DNA of 63,182 nucleotides from Methylomonas methanica (lineage in GTDB: Bacteria; Pseudomonadota; Gammaproteobacteria; Methylococcales; Methylomonadaceae). The DNA lies in assembly GCF_001644035.1 (NCBI RefSeq), contig NZ_LUUG01000054.1, positions 1-63,182 on the forward strand. The letters run 5' to 3'. The position numbers and the translations under genes are program-made. The notes below the pieces were generated by a model that was given only the letters and a program-made list of their open reading frames with translations, did not search any database and was not told the origin of the DNA. Numbering within the stretch: position 1 is the first letter of the stretch; each line of letters starts with the position of its first letter. This document shows, in pieces, positions 1-8,580 of this stretch.

Positions 1-14
1 TGCCGCGCCGAGCA

Positions 15-220
15 CCGGAGCTTTTGAACGGAATAGCCCGAAGGGGTGCGGCAGGGATGCCGCACGTTGCCGAAGGGGCAGGAAGCCCCTTTCGGCAACC
101 CCGTTCAAAAGCGAGGAGCGCAGGGAAAAAGCGGCATCCGGGTGTCTTTTCTTTTGGATACTTTTCTTTGGACAAGCAAAGAAAAGTATCGCGGTTGTCG
201 GTCCGCGAACCGACATTAAA
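15..220 (+). repeat. Structured intergenic repeat, left copy
   Basis: A compact array of perfect or near-perfect stems. An outer arm pair at 22-31 and 101-110 (ttttgaacgg / ccgttcaaaa) encloses two hairpins: 46-53 with 58-65 (8 bp) and 66-78 with 86-99 (13 bp with a one-base bulge). Together they form a cloverleaf-like three-way junction. Downstream come a perfect 14-bp hairpin (157-170 with 177-190) and a 7-bp hairpin (196-202 with 209-215). A homologous copy in inverted orientation closes the window. No convincing protein is encoded; the short reading frame at 24-224 follows the repeat and is probably noise. The repeat lies directly upstream of sufC, where sufB would be expected. Confidence 0.85.
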
Positions 221-254
221 TTAAGCCGTCGCGGTAGCGACACAAAAAAGATTT

Positions 255-290
255 AATGCTGGGTTTCACTTTGTTCTACCCAGCCTACAT
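255..290. repeat. Small hairpin unit (ctgggt/acccag) upstream of sufC
   Basis: A short palindromic unit with arms at 259-264 and 278-283, followed by cagcctacat. From memory, units built on ctgggt...acccagcctaca are scattered through many methanotroph and other proteobacterial genomes. It is separate from the larger repeat at 15-220 and sits 30 bp before sufC, so it falls in the sufC leader or the upstream intergenic transcript. Confidence 0.5.
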
Positions 291-314
291 TTTAAAAACT
301 TAGGTAAAAAACGT

Positions 315-1064
315 ATGCTCAGCATAAAAAATCTCCACGTAACCATCAACGACAAGCCCATATTAAAAGGCCTAACCCTGGACATAAACCCAGGCGAAGT
401 CCACGCCATCATGGGCCCCAACGGCGCCGGCAAGAGTACCTTGTCGCACGTGTTGTCCGGCAAAGCCGGTTACACGGTCACCGAAGGCAGTGTGACCTAT
501 AACGGCAAAGACTTGCTGGAATTGGCTCCGGAAATCCGCGCCCGAGAAGGGGTGTTTCTGGCGTTTCAATATCCGGTGGAAATCCCCGGTGTCAGCAATA
601 TCTATCTTTTGAAAGCCGCATTGAATGCGATGCGCAAGCATCAAGGTCTGCCGGAAGTGGATGCGATGGATTTTCTGACGATTGTTAAAAGCAAGGTCAA
701 GCTGTTGCAGATGGACGAAAAGTTTTTGTACCGAGCGGTTAACGAAGGCTTTTCCGGAGGCGAGAAAAAACGTAACGAGATTTTGCAGGCGGCGATATTG
801 GAACCCAAGTTATGTATTCTCGACGAAACCGATTCCGGTTTGGACATCGACGCGTTGCGTATCGTTTCCGAAGGCGTGAATTCCTTGCGTAACGCCGAGC
901 GCTCGTTTTTGATGATTACCCATTACCAACGTCTGCTGGACTATATCAAGCCTGATGTGGTGCACGTGTTGGCCGACGGCAAGATTGTTAAATCCGGTGG
1001 ACCGGAATTGGCATTGGAGCTGGAAGAACGCGGTTATAGCTGGCTGGAAGGGCAAGCGGCATGA
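315..1064 (+). CDS. sufC: SufC, Fe-S cluster assembly ATPase
   Basis: ABC-type cytosolic ATPase of the SufBCD scaffold complex, which builds Fe-S clusters. At 249 aa it has the normal SufC length. Visible motifs are Walker A GPNGAGKST (near residue 35), a Q-loop around FQYPVEIPG, the signature NEGFSGGEKKRNE, Walker B CILDETDSGLD and the switch histidine in ITHYQR. SufC-type ATPases carry this EKKRNE signature rather than the transporter LSGGQ form. The ATG lies 51 bp after the repeat unit with only a weak RBS. The gene ends in a 4-base ATGA overlap with sufD, so the two are translationally coupled. sufB is not in the window and should lie to the left of the repeat. Confidence 0.95.
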   Translation: MLSIKNLHVTINDKPILKGLTLDINPGEVHAIMGPNGAGKSTLSHVLSGKAGYTVTEGSVTYNGKDLLELAPEIRAREGVFLAFQYPVEIPGVSNIYLLKAALNAMRKHQGLPEVDAMDFLTIVKSKVKLLQMDEKFLYRAVNEGFSGGEKKRNEILQAAILEPKLCILDETDSGLDIDALRIVSEGVNSLRNAERSFLMITHYQRLLDYIKPDVVHVLADGKIVKSGGPELALELEERGYSWLEGQAA

Positions 1065-2350
1065 GCGGCGCGGCGTATTTAACAGACTATTCCGGCTTGG
1101 CGGCGAGTTTGCCGGGGCTGGATTTGCCTTGGCTACAAGGCTTCAGACAGCAGGCCCTACAGGCGTTTGGTGTCAGCGGCTTTCCGGGCAACCGCGAAGA
1201 AGAGTGGCGGTATACCAATCTGTCGGCACTGAATAAAACCCTGTTTGCTCCCAGCGGTAGTCAAATTGTTGATGAGGACTGGTTGAATCAATACCGCTTG
1301 GACGATGCAGCGAGTGTGGTATTCGTCAACGGACTGTTTTCGCCCTCCTTGTCTCGGCTGCAAGATTTGTCAGACAAAGTGTCTGTTTCCTGTGTGAAAC
1401 AGGCTTTGCAAGATAAGCCAGCGTGGCTGGAAAGTCGTTTGGGACAAGCTGTGACCAGTGCTGAACATAATCTGGTGGCGTTCAATAATGCCTGGTTCGC
1501 CGACGGTGTGGTGATCGAAGTGGCGGCTAAGCAGCAATTGGAAAAGCCTCTGCAGATTCTGCACGTGGTTACCCAAGCCGATGCGCTGGCAGCAACCCGG
1601 AATTTGTTTGTCCTGAATGAGCAAGCCGAAGCGGAAATTATCGAAACCTATGTCGGCAGCATCGATAGCTATTTCACTGCATCGGTCAATGAATGTCTGT
1701 TGGCTAACAATGCGGGTTTGACGCTTTATAAAGTGCAGCTTGAAGCGGAAAAGGCTCAGCATTTTGGCGGTACCTACGTAAAACAGGCGCGAGATAGTCG
1801 CTTTAACCATCACAATTTTGCCTTGGGCAGCGGGCTGGCGCGCAGCGATATTCACAGCGATCTGGATACGGCGGCGGAATGTTCTCTCAACGGTTTGTTT
1901 GTGGCGAGCAAGCGCCAACATATCGACAATCACACCCGCATCAACCATCTTAAACCGCACGGCATCAGCCGCGAGTTTTATAAAGGTGTGCTTGATAATA
2001 AGGCGCGCGGGGTATTTCAAGGTCGGGTGGTCGTGGCAGAGGATGCTCAGCAAACCGATTCGGAAATGAATAACCGCAACCTGCTGTTATCGGCGGATGC
2101 CGAAGTGGACACCAAACCGCAGTTGGAGATTTATGCCGACGATGTGAAATGTTCGCATGGCGTCACGGTGGGGCAGTTGGAGGAAAAATCGGTGTTTTAT
2201 CTGCAATCGCGCGGGCTTGATGAAGAGGCGGCCAGAAACATTCTGACGTTTGCGTTTGCCAATGAGATGGTGGATAAGGTCGAGAACGCCGAATTAAAGG
2301 CCTTACTGCTGAAAGAGTTATTGGAGCGGTTTCCGGCGATCAGTTTATAA
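1061..2350 (+). CDS. sufD: SufD, Fe-S cluster assembly scaffold subunit
   Basis: Subunit of the SufBC2D scaffold. The 429-aa protein begins a few residues before an early GNREEEWRYTN segment typical of SufD. Its C-terminal half carries the conserved right-handed beta-helix core with the IHSDL, ASKRQHIDNHTRINH and CSHGVTVGQL motifs. The histidine of CSHG is the conserved SufD residue linked to iron acquisition in the family. It starts inside the sufC stop (ATGA). Its own stop overlaps, tail to tail, the stop of the antisense Uma2-family gene (positions 2345-2350), so the suf operon is physically interrupted after this gene. Confidence 0.95.
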   Translation: MSGAAYLTDYSGLAASLPGLDLPWLQGFRQQALQAFGVSGFPGNREEEWRYTNLSALNKTLFAPSGSQIVDEDWLNQYRLDDAASVVFVNGLFSPSLSRLQDLSDKVSVSCVKQALQDKPAWLESRLGQAVTSAEHNLVAFNNAWFADGVVIEVAAKQQLEKPLQILHVVTQADALAATRNLFVLNEQAEAEIIETYVGSIDSYFTASVNECLLANNAGLTLYKVQLEAEKAQHFGGTYVKQARDSRFNHHNFALGSGLARSDIHSDLDTAAECSLNGLFVASKRQHIDNHTRINHLKPHGISREFYKGVLDNKARGVFQGRVVVAEDAQQTDSEMNNRNLLLSADAEVDTKPQLEIYADDVKCSHGVTVGQLEEKSVFYLQSRGLDEEAARNILTFAFANEMVDKVENAELKALLLKELLERFPAISL

Positions 2351-2917
2351 GATCGAAGCGACAGAGATTTGAAGCTCCGGTAAGACTACTAGAGCGATGC
2401 TATCGGCTGTTGCCAGCACCGATTTTTCCAGATAGTCGCCGTCCTGGGGTTGTCGATAAACTTCCAGGCAGTTGTCGATCAGGTTGACGATCCAATATTC
2501 GGGGATGTTGTGACTGGCGTAGAGGCGTAGTTTTTGGGTGCGGTCGAAGCGCAGGGTGCTGTCGGAAATTTCGATCAACAACAGAGTATCGATGGCAGTT
2601 GGGTGGCGGCTACTATAGAAGTTGGGCTCCGGACGCAACAACGCAAAATCCGGCTCCGGCTCGGATAAGTCGCCGAGTTGCACAGGGCTTTGAATGCTGA
2701 CTACGGCATTGTCACCAACTAGAAAAGTAAACACCGTACTGATGCGCCGTAGATGTCCGGCATGATTAAATCCTATCGGCGCCATGTGTAAGATTTCTCC
2801 TTCGATGAGTTCCATACGGGTTTCCGGCGGGAAAATCCCGGCTTCGCCCATGCGGTGCCACTCGGCGATGTCAGTAAGGTGTTTTTGCGGAAAGACAGCG
2901 ACCATAGTTTTATCCAT
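2345..2917 (-). CDS. Uma2-family (DUF820) PD-(D/E)XK nuclease-like protein
   Basis: A 190-aa Uma2-family protein, a restriction-endonuclease-fold family abundant in cyanobacteria and present in methanotrophs; its biological role is unknown. The sequence shows the family pattern: an N-terminal ETRMELIEGEI segment, a PDFALLRPE strand with the first acidic residue, then LLLIEISDSTLRFDR followed by QKLRLYA, giving the D...ExS...K arrangement. The EYWIVNL segment is also typical. It lies antisense between sufD and sufS, with its stop overlapping the sufD stop and its start 68 bp from sufS. This suggests a later insertion into a suf operon. Start choice is uncertain between the codons for Met1 and Met5. 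Confidence 0.85.
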   Translation of the reverse strand: MDKTMVAVFPQKHLTDIAEWHRMGEAGIFPPETRMELIEGEILHMAPIGFNHAGHLRRISTVFTFLVGDNAVVSIQSPVQLGDLSEPEPDFALLRPEPNFYSSRHPTAIDTLLLIEISDSTLRFDRTQKLRLYASHNIPEYWIVNLIDNCLEVYRQPQDGDYLEKSVLATADSIALVVLPELQISVASIL

Positions 2918-2985
2918 TTATCGAATCGACTATCTCGATTCTAGTGTTTAGTAACGACGAAATCAATTAAACCAAACAGTTAGCG

Positions 2986-4209
2986 ATGAGCATATTTCCA
3001 ATCGAACAAATCCGCGCCGATTTTCCAATCCTCGGCGAAACAATCCGTAACAAGCCTTTGGTTTATTTGGATAACGCCGCCAGCTGTCAGAAGCCGCAAG
3101 CGGTGATCGACAGCATCGTGTACACCTATAGCCACGAATACGCCAACATCCATCGTGGCGTGCATACCTTAAGCGTGCGGGCTACGGACAAGTTCGAAGG
3201 CGCGCGGGAAAAGGTTAGGGCGTTTATCAACGCTGCCAGCACGAAGGAAATTATCTTTGTGCGTGGTGCGACCGAAGCGATCAATCTGGTGGCGCAGAGT
3301 TATGGTAAATCGCAACTGCAAGCCTGCGATGAAATTGTCATCAGCGCGATGGAGCATCACGCCAATATCGTGCCTTGGCAAATGCTTTGCCAGCAGATCG
3401 GGGCGGTTCTGAAGGTGGCGCCGATGAATCAGCAAGGCGAGTTGCTGTTCGACGAGTTTGAGCAATTGATGAACGCCAAAACCAAGCTAGTGGCTATCAC
3501 CCAAATGTCCAATGCCCTGGGTACGATCAACCCGGTGGAAAAAATTATTGCTGCCGCCCACGCTAAAGGCATTCCAGTATTGCTGGACGGCGCGCAGGCG
3601 ATTCCGCATATGGCGGTGGATGTGCAGGCTCTGGATTGCGACTTTTACGTGTTTTCCGGCCACAAGCTGTATGGGCCGTCAGGCACCGGCGTGCTGTATG
3701 GCAAGCAGGCATTGTTGGAAGCCATGCCGCCCTACCAAGGCGGCGGCGACATGATTCGGCAGGTCACTTTCGAAAAAACCGAATACGCCGGCCTGCCGCA
3801 TAAGTTCGAAGCGGGCACCCCGGCCATTGCTGAAATCATCGGCTTGGGCGCGGCGATAGATTACGTCACTACCATTGGTATGGATAAGATCGCCGCTTAC
3901 GAAGCCGAGTTGCTGGATTATGCCACCCAGCAGGCCGAGCAGATTAAACGTCTCAATATCATAGGGCAAGCGGCGCATAAGGGCGGCATTTTGTCCTTCA
4001 CACTGGATCGTATCCATCCGCACGATATCGGCACCATGCTGGATAGTTTGGGTATCGCAATTCGCGCCGGCCACCACTGCGCGATGCCGGTGATGGACTT
4101 TTACGGCGTACCCGCCACGGCGCGGGCTTCGTTTGCCATGTACAATACCCGCCAAGAAATCGATGTGTTGATGCAAGGCATCAAATCCCTAATAGAGGTG
4201 TTCGGCTAA
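2986..4209 (+). CDS. sufS: SufS, cysteine desulfurase
   Basis: PLP-dependent group II cysteine desulfurase that supplies sulfur to SUF assembly. Its 407 aa match the family length. Visible motifs are YLDNAASCQKP at the N-terminus, the PLP-contacting histidine in AMEHHAN, the FSGHKLYGPSG segment with the Schiff-base lysine, and the active-site cysteine in AGHHCAMPVMD near the C-terminus. The ATG has only a weak upstream RBS. Because the antisense Uma2 gene separates it from sufD, sufS probably depends on a promoter in the 68-bp gap or on read-through. Its stop overlaps the sufU start (TAATG). Confidence 0.95.
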   Translation: MSIFPIEQIRADFPILGETIRNKPLVYLDNAASCQKPQAVIDSIVYTYSHEYANIHRGVHTLSVRATDKFEGAREKVRAFINAASTKEIIFVRGATEAINLVAQSYGKSQLQACDEIVISAMEHHANIVPWQMLCQQIGAVLKVAPMNQQGELLFDEFEQLMNAKTKLVAITQMSNALGTINPVEKIIAAAHAKGIPVLLDGAQAIPHMAVDVQALDCDFYVFSGHKLYGPSGTGVLYGKQALLEAMPPYQGGGDMIRQVTFEKTEYAGLPHKFEAGTPAIAEIIGLGAAIDYVTTIGMDKIAAYEAELLDYATQQAEQIKRLNIIGQAAHKGGILSFTLDRIHPHDIGTMLDSLGIAIRAGHHCAMPVMDFYGVPATARASFAMYNTRQEIDVLMQGIKSLIEVFG

Positions 4210-4661
4210 TGTTTGAAGATTTACGCGATCTATATCAAGAGGTTATATTCGACCACAACCGCAATCCCCGCAATTTTCGGGTGATGGACAATGCCAATCG
4301 CCAAGTGGAAGGTTTCAATCCGTTGTGCGGCGACAGGCTTACTTTGTTTTTGAAAATAGATGATCACGTCATCATCGATGCCAGTTTTCAGGGCTCTGGT
4401 TGCGCCATTTCCACGGCGTCGGTGTCTTTAATGACTGAGATCGTCAAGGGCAAAACCGAAGCCGAGGCAGATGCTTTATTTAAACAGTTCCATGAAATGA
4501 CGACGGGCAAATCCGAAGAAATTAATCTGGAAGCGGTCGGCAAGCTGGCAGTTTTGGCCGGTGTGCGCGAATATCCAGCCAGGGTGAAATGTGCGACGCT
4601 GGCTTGGCATACTCTTGACGCGGCGCTGAAAAACGAAGCTCAGTCGATTTCCACCGAGTAA
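4209..4661 (+). CDS. sufU: SufU/IscU-like Fe-S scaffold or sulfur-transfer protein
   Basis: A 150-aa NifU N-terminal-domain protein. The three ligand cysteines are visible in NPLCGD, GSGCAIS and VKCATLAW, and the region between the second and third cysteines is longer than in IscU, as expected for SufU. SufU in Gram-positive bacteria accepts sulfur from SufS; in a proteobacterial suf cluster the same pairing is inferred from adjacency. The start codon overlaps the sufS stop, indicating tight coupling. Confidence 0.9.
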   Translation: MFEDLRDLYQEVIFDHNRNPRNFRVMDNANRQVEGFNPLCGDRLTLFLKIDDHVIIDASFQGSGCAISTASVSLMTEIVKGKTEAEADALFKQFHEMTTGKSEEINLEAVGKLAVLAGVREYPARVKCATLAWHTLDAALKNEAQSISTE

Positions 4662-4671
4662 TTTATCGCGC

Positions 4672-5442
4672 GTGACAGGTTTGTCCGAACATGGGGCGGT
4701 CGTTTATGCCGATGACTCGATGTTGCCGGCCAGTCGAGCCCTTGCCGAGCGTTTAGGCTGGTCCTTGCTGGCCCTGCAGAGTTTGCGTTCGGAAATGCCG
4801 CAAGAGTTCTTCCTGTGTTTCAGGGAGGGTTGTCTGAAGCTATTGGATAGACAGACGCTGAAAAAAGGCGGTTTGGCGGTCGATGTCGATCCGCGTCCCG
4901 GCGAGCAACACTCCTATCCAGCCCCCAAAAAAGACTTGTTAGCTCAGGCGATCGGCAAGAAAACCAAAACTGTCATCGATGCCACAACGGGCTGGGCGCA
5001 GGACAGCTTGGCTTTGTTTCGCATGGGTTATGACGTGCAGTGCATCGAGAGATCGCCGGTAATGGCCGAATTGATTCGAGATGGCCTTCAGCGTTTGGCG
5101 CAAAAAGACTGGGTGCAGAGCCGGCAATTGCAACCGCCCGCTCTAATGGTGGGTAACGCAATTGAGCTGTTGGCCAGTTTGCCTGATGCGCCGGATTGCA
5201 TTTACCTGGACCCCATGTTTCCTCCCAAACGTAAGCAAACCGCAGCGACGCGCAAATCAATGGCTATCCTCCGCGAAATCTTGGGCGACGACCTGGACAG
5301 AGCCGATCTGTTTCAGGCGGCATGGCAGGCGACGGGGAAGCGCGTAGTAGTCAAAAGCCCCGATTATGCGGAGCCGCTGGGCGGCAAACCCAGCGAAAGC
5401 TATCAGGGCAAATTGCTCCGATACGATGTTTATCTGAAATAA
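4672..5442 (+). CDS. rsmJ: RsmJ, 16S rRNA (guanine1516-N2)-methyltransferase
   Basis: SAM-dependent methyltransferase that modifies G1516 of 16S rRNA. The 256-aa protein matches RsmJ: an N-terminal region with FFLCFREGCLKLLD, the SAM-binding VIDATTGWAQDSLALFRMGYDV block, CIERSPVMAELI, and the catalytic-loop YLDPMFPPKRKQTA. The start is a GTG at 4672, 10 bp after the sufU stop, with no ATG near it. It probably shares the sufS-sufU transcript, although its function is unrelated. Confidence 0.9.
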   Translation: MTGLSEHGAVVYADDSMLPASRALAERLGWSLLALQSLRSEMPQEFFLCFREGCLKLLDRQTLKKGGLAVDVDPRPGEQHSYPAPKKDLLAQAIGKKTKTVIDATTGWAQDSLALFRMGYDVQCIERSPVMAELIRDGLQRLAQKDWVQSRQLQPPALMVGNAIELLASLPDAPDCIYLDPMFPPKRKQTAATRKSMAILREILGDDLDRADLFQAAWQATGKRVVVKSPDYAEPLGGKPSESYQGKLLRYDVYLK

Positions 5443-5476
5443 ATTGGCAGAAAACTTAAACCCAAACGAGGCAGAT

Positions 5477-5791
5477 ATGAGCGATTGGATTGATGTGGTA
5501 GCCGAATCGGCACTGGCAAATGGCGAACATGTGTTGGTTGATGTCGACGGTACCGATGTGGCAATTTTTAAAATCGATGATCAACTTTATGCGATAGAAG
5601 ACGTGTGCACCCATGACGGTGCTGAAATCGCTAGCGGCGAGCTGGATGGCGATGAAATTGTCTGTCCGCGGCATGGCGCGCGCTTTTGCGTTAAAACCGG
5701 CGCCGTCAAATGCGCGCCGGCTTATGAAGATGTTGCCACCTTTCCGGTACGGATCGTCGACGGCAGAATTCAAGTAGCCGACCCAAATTAA
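5477..5791 (+). CDS. Rieske [2Fe-2S] ferredoxin-like protein
   Basis: A small soluble Rieske protein of 104 aa, like the ferredoxin subunits of aromatic-ring dioxygenases and the Rieske proteins that accompany suf clusters. The cluster ligands are clear: CTH and CPRH, separated by about 17 residues. I chose the ATG at 5477 (MSDWIDVV) because a GAGG motif lies 5 bases upstream; a TTG at 5444 would add 11 residues without an RBS. It lies 34 bp after rsmJ and is probably the last gene of the suf transcript. The redox partner is not evident. Confidence 0.85.
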   Translation: MSDWIDVVAESALANGEHVLVDVDGTDVAIFKIDDQLYAIEDVCTHDGAEIASGELDGDEIVCPRHGARFCVKTGAVKCAPAYEDVATFPVRIVDGRIQVADPN

Positions 5792-5886
5792 CCTGCGTGA
5801 CTAGCGCAAGATAAACGGCGAAAAATCTCAGTCGGCGTTAGAATCGCCGCTCATTTGCTTAAACCGTACCCACTTTCCGCATAATC

Positions 5887-6675
5887 ATGGAACATTTGAT
5901 CTGGAATATTGACCCCATTCTTGTCGATTTCGGCTTTCTGAAAATTCGCTGGTACGGCTTGATGTTCGCATCCGGCTTTGTCGGCAGTTTTTTGACCATG
6001 CAATGGATTTACCAGCGCGAAGGCAAGAACATCGAAGAACTGGACACCCTGCTTTGGTATATGGTCATCGCGACCATTGTCGGTGCCCGTCTGGGGCATA
6101 CCCTGCTTTACGATCCTGCCTATTATTTATCGCACCCCTTAAAGATCTTGGCGGTCTGGGAGGGCGGCTTGGCCAGCCATGGCGCGACGCTGGGTATCAT
6201 CCTGGCCCTGTATTTGTATAGGCGCAAATACGGCGATAGCTATTTCTGGTTGTTGGATAGAGTCAGTATTCCGACCGCGCTGGCCGGCGCGCTAATCCGC
6301 ATCGGCAATTTCTTTAATTCCGAGATTCTTGGGGTTCCCTCCGAACAACCGTGGGCCGTGGTGTTTTCGCGGATAGATCCACTGCCGCGTCACCCCGTAC
6401 AGCTTTATGAAGCCGCTTGTTACCTGATGATTTATCTGATTTCACTGGCGATCTATAAAAAGCAGGCCGATAAGCCAGGCTTTGTGTTCGGTTGTTTCAT
6501 CAGCATGTTGTTCACTGTGCGTTTTTTCCTGGAATACTTCAAAACCGAGCAAGCTATGTACGATACCGGTGTGATGTTTACCACCGGCCAGTTGCTCAGC
6601 GTGCCGTTTGTGCTGGCGGGCATTGCTTGCATCGTCTGGTCTTTAAAAAACCGTCAGCCCAACCCGGTGGCGTAA
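5887..6675 (+). CDS. lgt: Lgt, prolipoprotein diacylglyceryl transferase
   Basis: Inner-membrane enzyme that transfers diacylglycerol to the lipobox cysteine of prolipoproteins. The 262-aa protein has about seven hydrophobic segments and the family motifs: the RWYGL motif, GARLGHTLLYDPAYY, the WEGGLASHGATLG segment, and the Lgt signature LIRIGNFFNSEILG (near residue 140), followed by HPVQLYEA. All key residues are present. The ATG at 5887 starts MEHLIWNIDPI, the usual N-terminus. It stands alone, 95 bp after the Rieske gene. Confidence 0.95.
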   Translation: MEHLIWNIDPILVDFGFLKIRWYGLMFASGFVGSFLTMQWIYQREGKNIEELDTLLWYMVIATIVGARLGHTLLYDPAYYLSHPLKILAVWEGGLASHGATLGIILALYLYRRKYGDSYFWLLDRVSIPTALAGALIRIGNFFNSEILGVPSEQPWAVVFSRIDPLPRHPVQLYEAACYLMIYLISLAIYKKQADKPGFVFGCFISMLFTVRFFLEYFKTEQAMYDTGVMFTTGQLLSVPFVLAGIACIVWSLKNRQPNPVA

Positions 6676-6763
6676 TCGTTTATAATCCACGGTTTTTTGA
6701 ATGCGCCGGGCATAGCTCGGCGTTTCGTGCCCCGTGTGGGTATTGGCTTGGGTTTTGAGGTTC

Positions 6764-7861
6764 ATGCAAGAAATTAATCCGATTAAATACAAGATAGCCG
6801 ACCTGCGCGAGCGAAGTGCGGGCCTGAAAAGTTATCTTGATTTCGACAGCAAAAGCGAGCGCCTGGTGGAAGTGTTGCGCGAGTTGGAAGATCCGGCTAT
6901 CTGGAATAAACCGGAGCAAGCGCAAGCCATGGGTAAGGAGCGGGCTATGTTGGAAGGCATCGTCAACACTATCCTGGAATTGGAACAAGGTTTATCCGAC
7001 GCCGAAGAGCTGCTGTTGATGGCGGTGGAAGAAAACGACGAAGAAACCGTCGATACCGTGGCCGCCGATCTTGAAGAGTATGAAAAGAAAGTAGCTGCGT
7101 TGGAGTTTCAACGGATGTTCTCCGGCGAGATGGACGCCAACAACGCGTTCCTGGATGTCCAATCCGGTTCCGGTGGTACCGAGGCGCAAGACTGGGCATC
7201 AATGATCGAACGGATGTATCTGCGTTGGGGCGAAGCCAAAGGCTTTAAAACCGAGTTAATCGAAGAATCGCCAGGTGACGTGGCCGGCATCAAGAGTGCG
7301 ACTATCAAATTCGAAGGCCCCTATGCCTTTGGTTGGCTGCGTACCGAAACCGGGGTGCATCGTTTGGTCAGAAAATCGCCATTCGATTCCGGTAACCGCC
7401 GACATACCTCGTTTGCATCGGTATTCGTATCACCGGAAATCGACGATGACATCGAAGTGGATATCAATCCGGCAGATTTGCGCATCGACGTTTACCGGGC
7501 CAGCGGTGCCGGTGGTCAGCACGTCAACCGGACCGAATCGGCCGTGCGGATTACGCATGGTCCCAGCGGCATTGTGACCCAGTGCCAGAGCGATAGGTCT
7601 CAGCATAAAAACAAAGACACGGCGATGAAACAGCTCAAAGCCAAGCTCTATGAGATGGAAATGCTGAAACGTAGCGAAGGCTTGCAGGCGATAGAAGATT
7701 CCAAGTCCGACATCGGTTGGGGCAGCCAGATTCGCTCCTACGTGTTGGACCAATCCCGAATCAAAGATCTGCGCACCAACGTTGAAACCGGCAATACCCA
7801 AGCGGTTTTGGATGGGGCGCTGGATCAGTTTATTGAGGCTAGTTTGAAGAGCGGGTTGTAA
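6764..7861 (+). CDS. prfB: Peptide chain release factor 2, without programmed frameshift
   Basis: RF2 terminates translation at UGA and UAA. The protein has the tripeptide anticodon SPF (in RKSPFDSGN) and the catalytic GGQ (in GAGGQHVNR). The start is ATG 6764 ([10 protein letters not shown]), with TGAGG just upstream. Most bacterial prfB genes carry an in-frame UGA after about codon 25, preceded by an SD-like AGGGGG and bypassed by +1 frameshifting. Here the corresponding site reads tat ctt gat ttc as one continuous frame, and the SD-like element is missing (gaaaag instead). RF2 autoregulation by frameshifting therefore appears to be lost. Confidence 0.93.
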   Translation: MQEINPIKYKIADLRERSAGLKSYLDFDSKSERLVEVLRELEDPAIWNKPEQAQAMGKERAMLEGIVNTILELEQGLSDAEELLLMAVEENDEETVDTVAADLEEYEKKVAALEFQRMFSGEMDANNAFLDVQSGSGGTEAQDWASMIERMYLRWGEAKGFKTELIEESPGDVAGIKSATIKFEGPYAFGWLRTETGVHRLVRKSPFDSGNRRHTSFASVFVSPEIDDDIEVDINPADLRIDVYRASGAGGQHVNRTESAVRITHGPSGIVTQCQSDRSQHKNKDTAMKQLKAKLYEMEMLKRSEGLQAIEDSKSDIGWGSQIRSYVLDQSRIKDLRTNVETGNTQAVLDGALDQFIEASLKSGL

Positions 7862-7896
7862 ATTTCGCAGTATTGGCAAGAGCCAGTGAGGTCGAC

Positions 7897-8127
7897 ATGA
7901 AAAATTTTGATCGCATTACTTTCAACCCTGCTGTGATGGGTGGCAAGCCCTGTTTACGCGGGCTTAGGGTTACAGTAGGTACCGTTGTAGGACTGATTGC
8001 GAGTGGCTATACATTTGCAGACGTCCTTGATTTATACCCTTATTTAGAAGCGGACGATATAACCGAAGCGTTACGTTATGCAGCTTGGCGATCCGAAGAA
8101 GTTGAGCTGCCGCTTGTGGCGGCATGA
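7897..8127 (+). CDS. DUF433 antitoxin-like protein
   Basis: A 76-aa protein with the DUF433 pattern: FDRITFNPAVMGGKPCLRGLRVTVGTVV, then an IASGYTFADVLDLYPYLEADDI segment and ALRYAAWR. DUF433 proteins often pair with PIN-like DUF5615 proteins and are treated as VapB-like antitoxins. ATG 7897 was chosen because GTGAGG lies 5 bases upstream; a TTG at 7873 is possible. It overlaps the next gene by 4 bases (ATGA). The pair lies between prfB and lysS, genes that are directly adjacent in many gammaproteobacteria, so it looks like an insertion. Confidence 0.85.
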   Translation: MKNFDRITFNPAVMGGKPCLRGLRVTVGTVVGLIASGYTFADVLDLYPYLEADDITEALRYAAWRSEEVELPLVAA

Positions 8128-8492
8128 AAATCTTATTGGATATGAATCTTTCGCCTGCCTGGGCACCACTGCTGGTGGAGGCTGGATTCGACGCAGTGCA
8201 CTGGATTGAAGTGGGAGCTGTTGATGCTTTGGATGCGGAAATATTTGACTGGGCCCGCGCTCGGAATGCTATCGTTTTTACGCACGACCTTGATTTTGGC
8301 ACTTTACTGGCACTGACGAATGCGGAATCGCCCAGTGTTTTTCAGATACGCACTCATGATGTTTCACCTTCTGTGCTCGGTCCGAGAGCTATTTGCTTGT
8401 TGCGCCGATTTGAAAGAGAGCTAAGTGAAGGAGCTCTCATCGTTGCCGATGAACTGCGCGAGAGGGTGCGTCTATTGCCATTATCGAGATAG
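8124..8492 (+). CDS. DUF5615 PIN-like toxin candidate
   Basis: A 122-aa PIN-like (DUF5615) protein. Acidic residues typical of the family are visible in LLDMNLSPAW, in DAEIFDWARARNAIVFTHDLDFG, and in the QIRTHDVSP region. It is translationally coupled to the DUF433 gene by an ATGA overlap, the arrangement expected for a type II toxin-antitoxin pair with the antitoxin first. RNase activity is inferred from the fold family only. Confidence 0.85.
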   Translation: MKILLDMNLSPAWAPLLVEAGFDAVHWIEVGAVDALDAEIFDWARARNAIVFTHDLDFGTLLALTNAESPSVFQIRTHDVSPSVLGPRAICLLRRFERELSEGALIVADELRERVRLLPLSR

Positions 8493-8580
8493 TTATTGTC
8501 GTCAATGGGCATCTGGATGCAGCCCTCATCAAACCTAATTCCATAAACCTTATCCACATTTGATTTTATCGATTACCAAA

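Noticed and set aside
24..224. Short reading frame across the left repeat
   Set aside because: It follows the hairpin arms of the repeat, a related frame appears in the right copy for the same reason, and there is no RBS or recognisable protein.
1370..2053. 227-aa minus-strand frame opposite sufD
   Set aside because: sufD is unambiguous on the plus strand and the antisense frame has no RBS or known domain.
6681..6686. TATAAT just after lgt as a prfB promoter
   Set aside because: No acceptable -35 at 16-18 bp upstream; a perfect hexamer alone is not enough.
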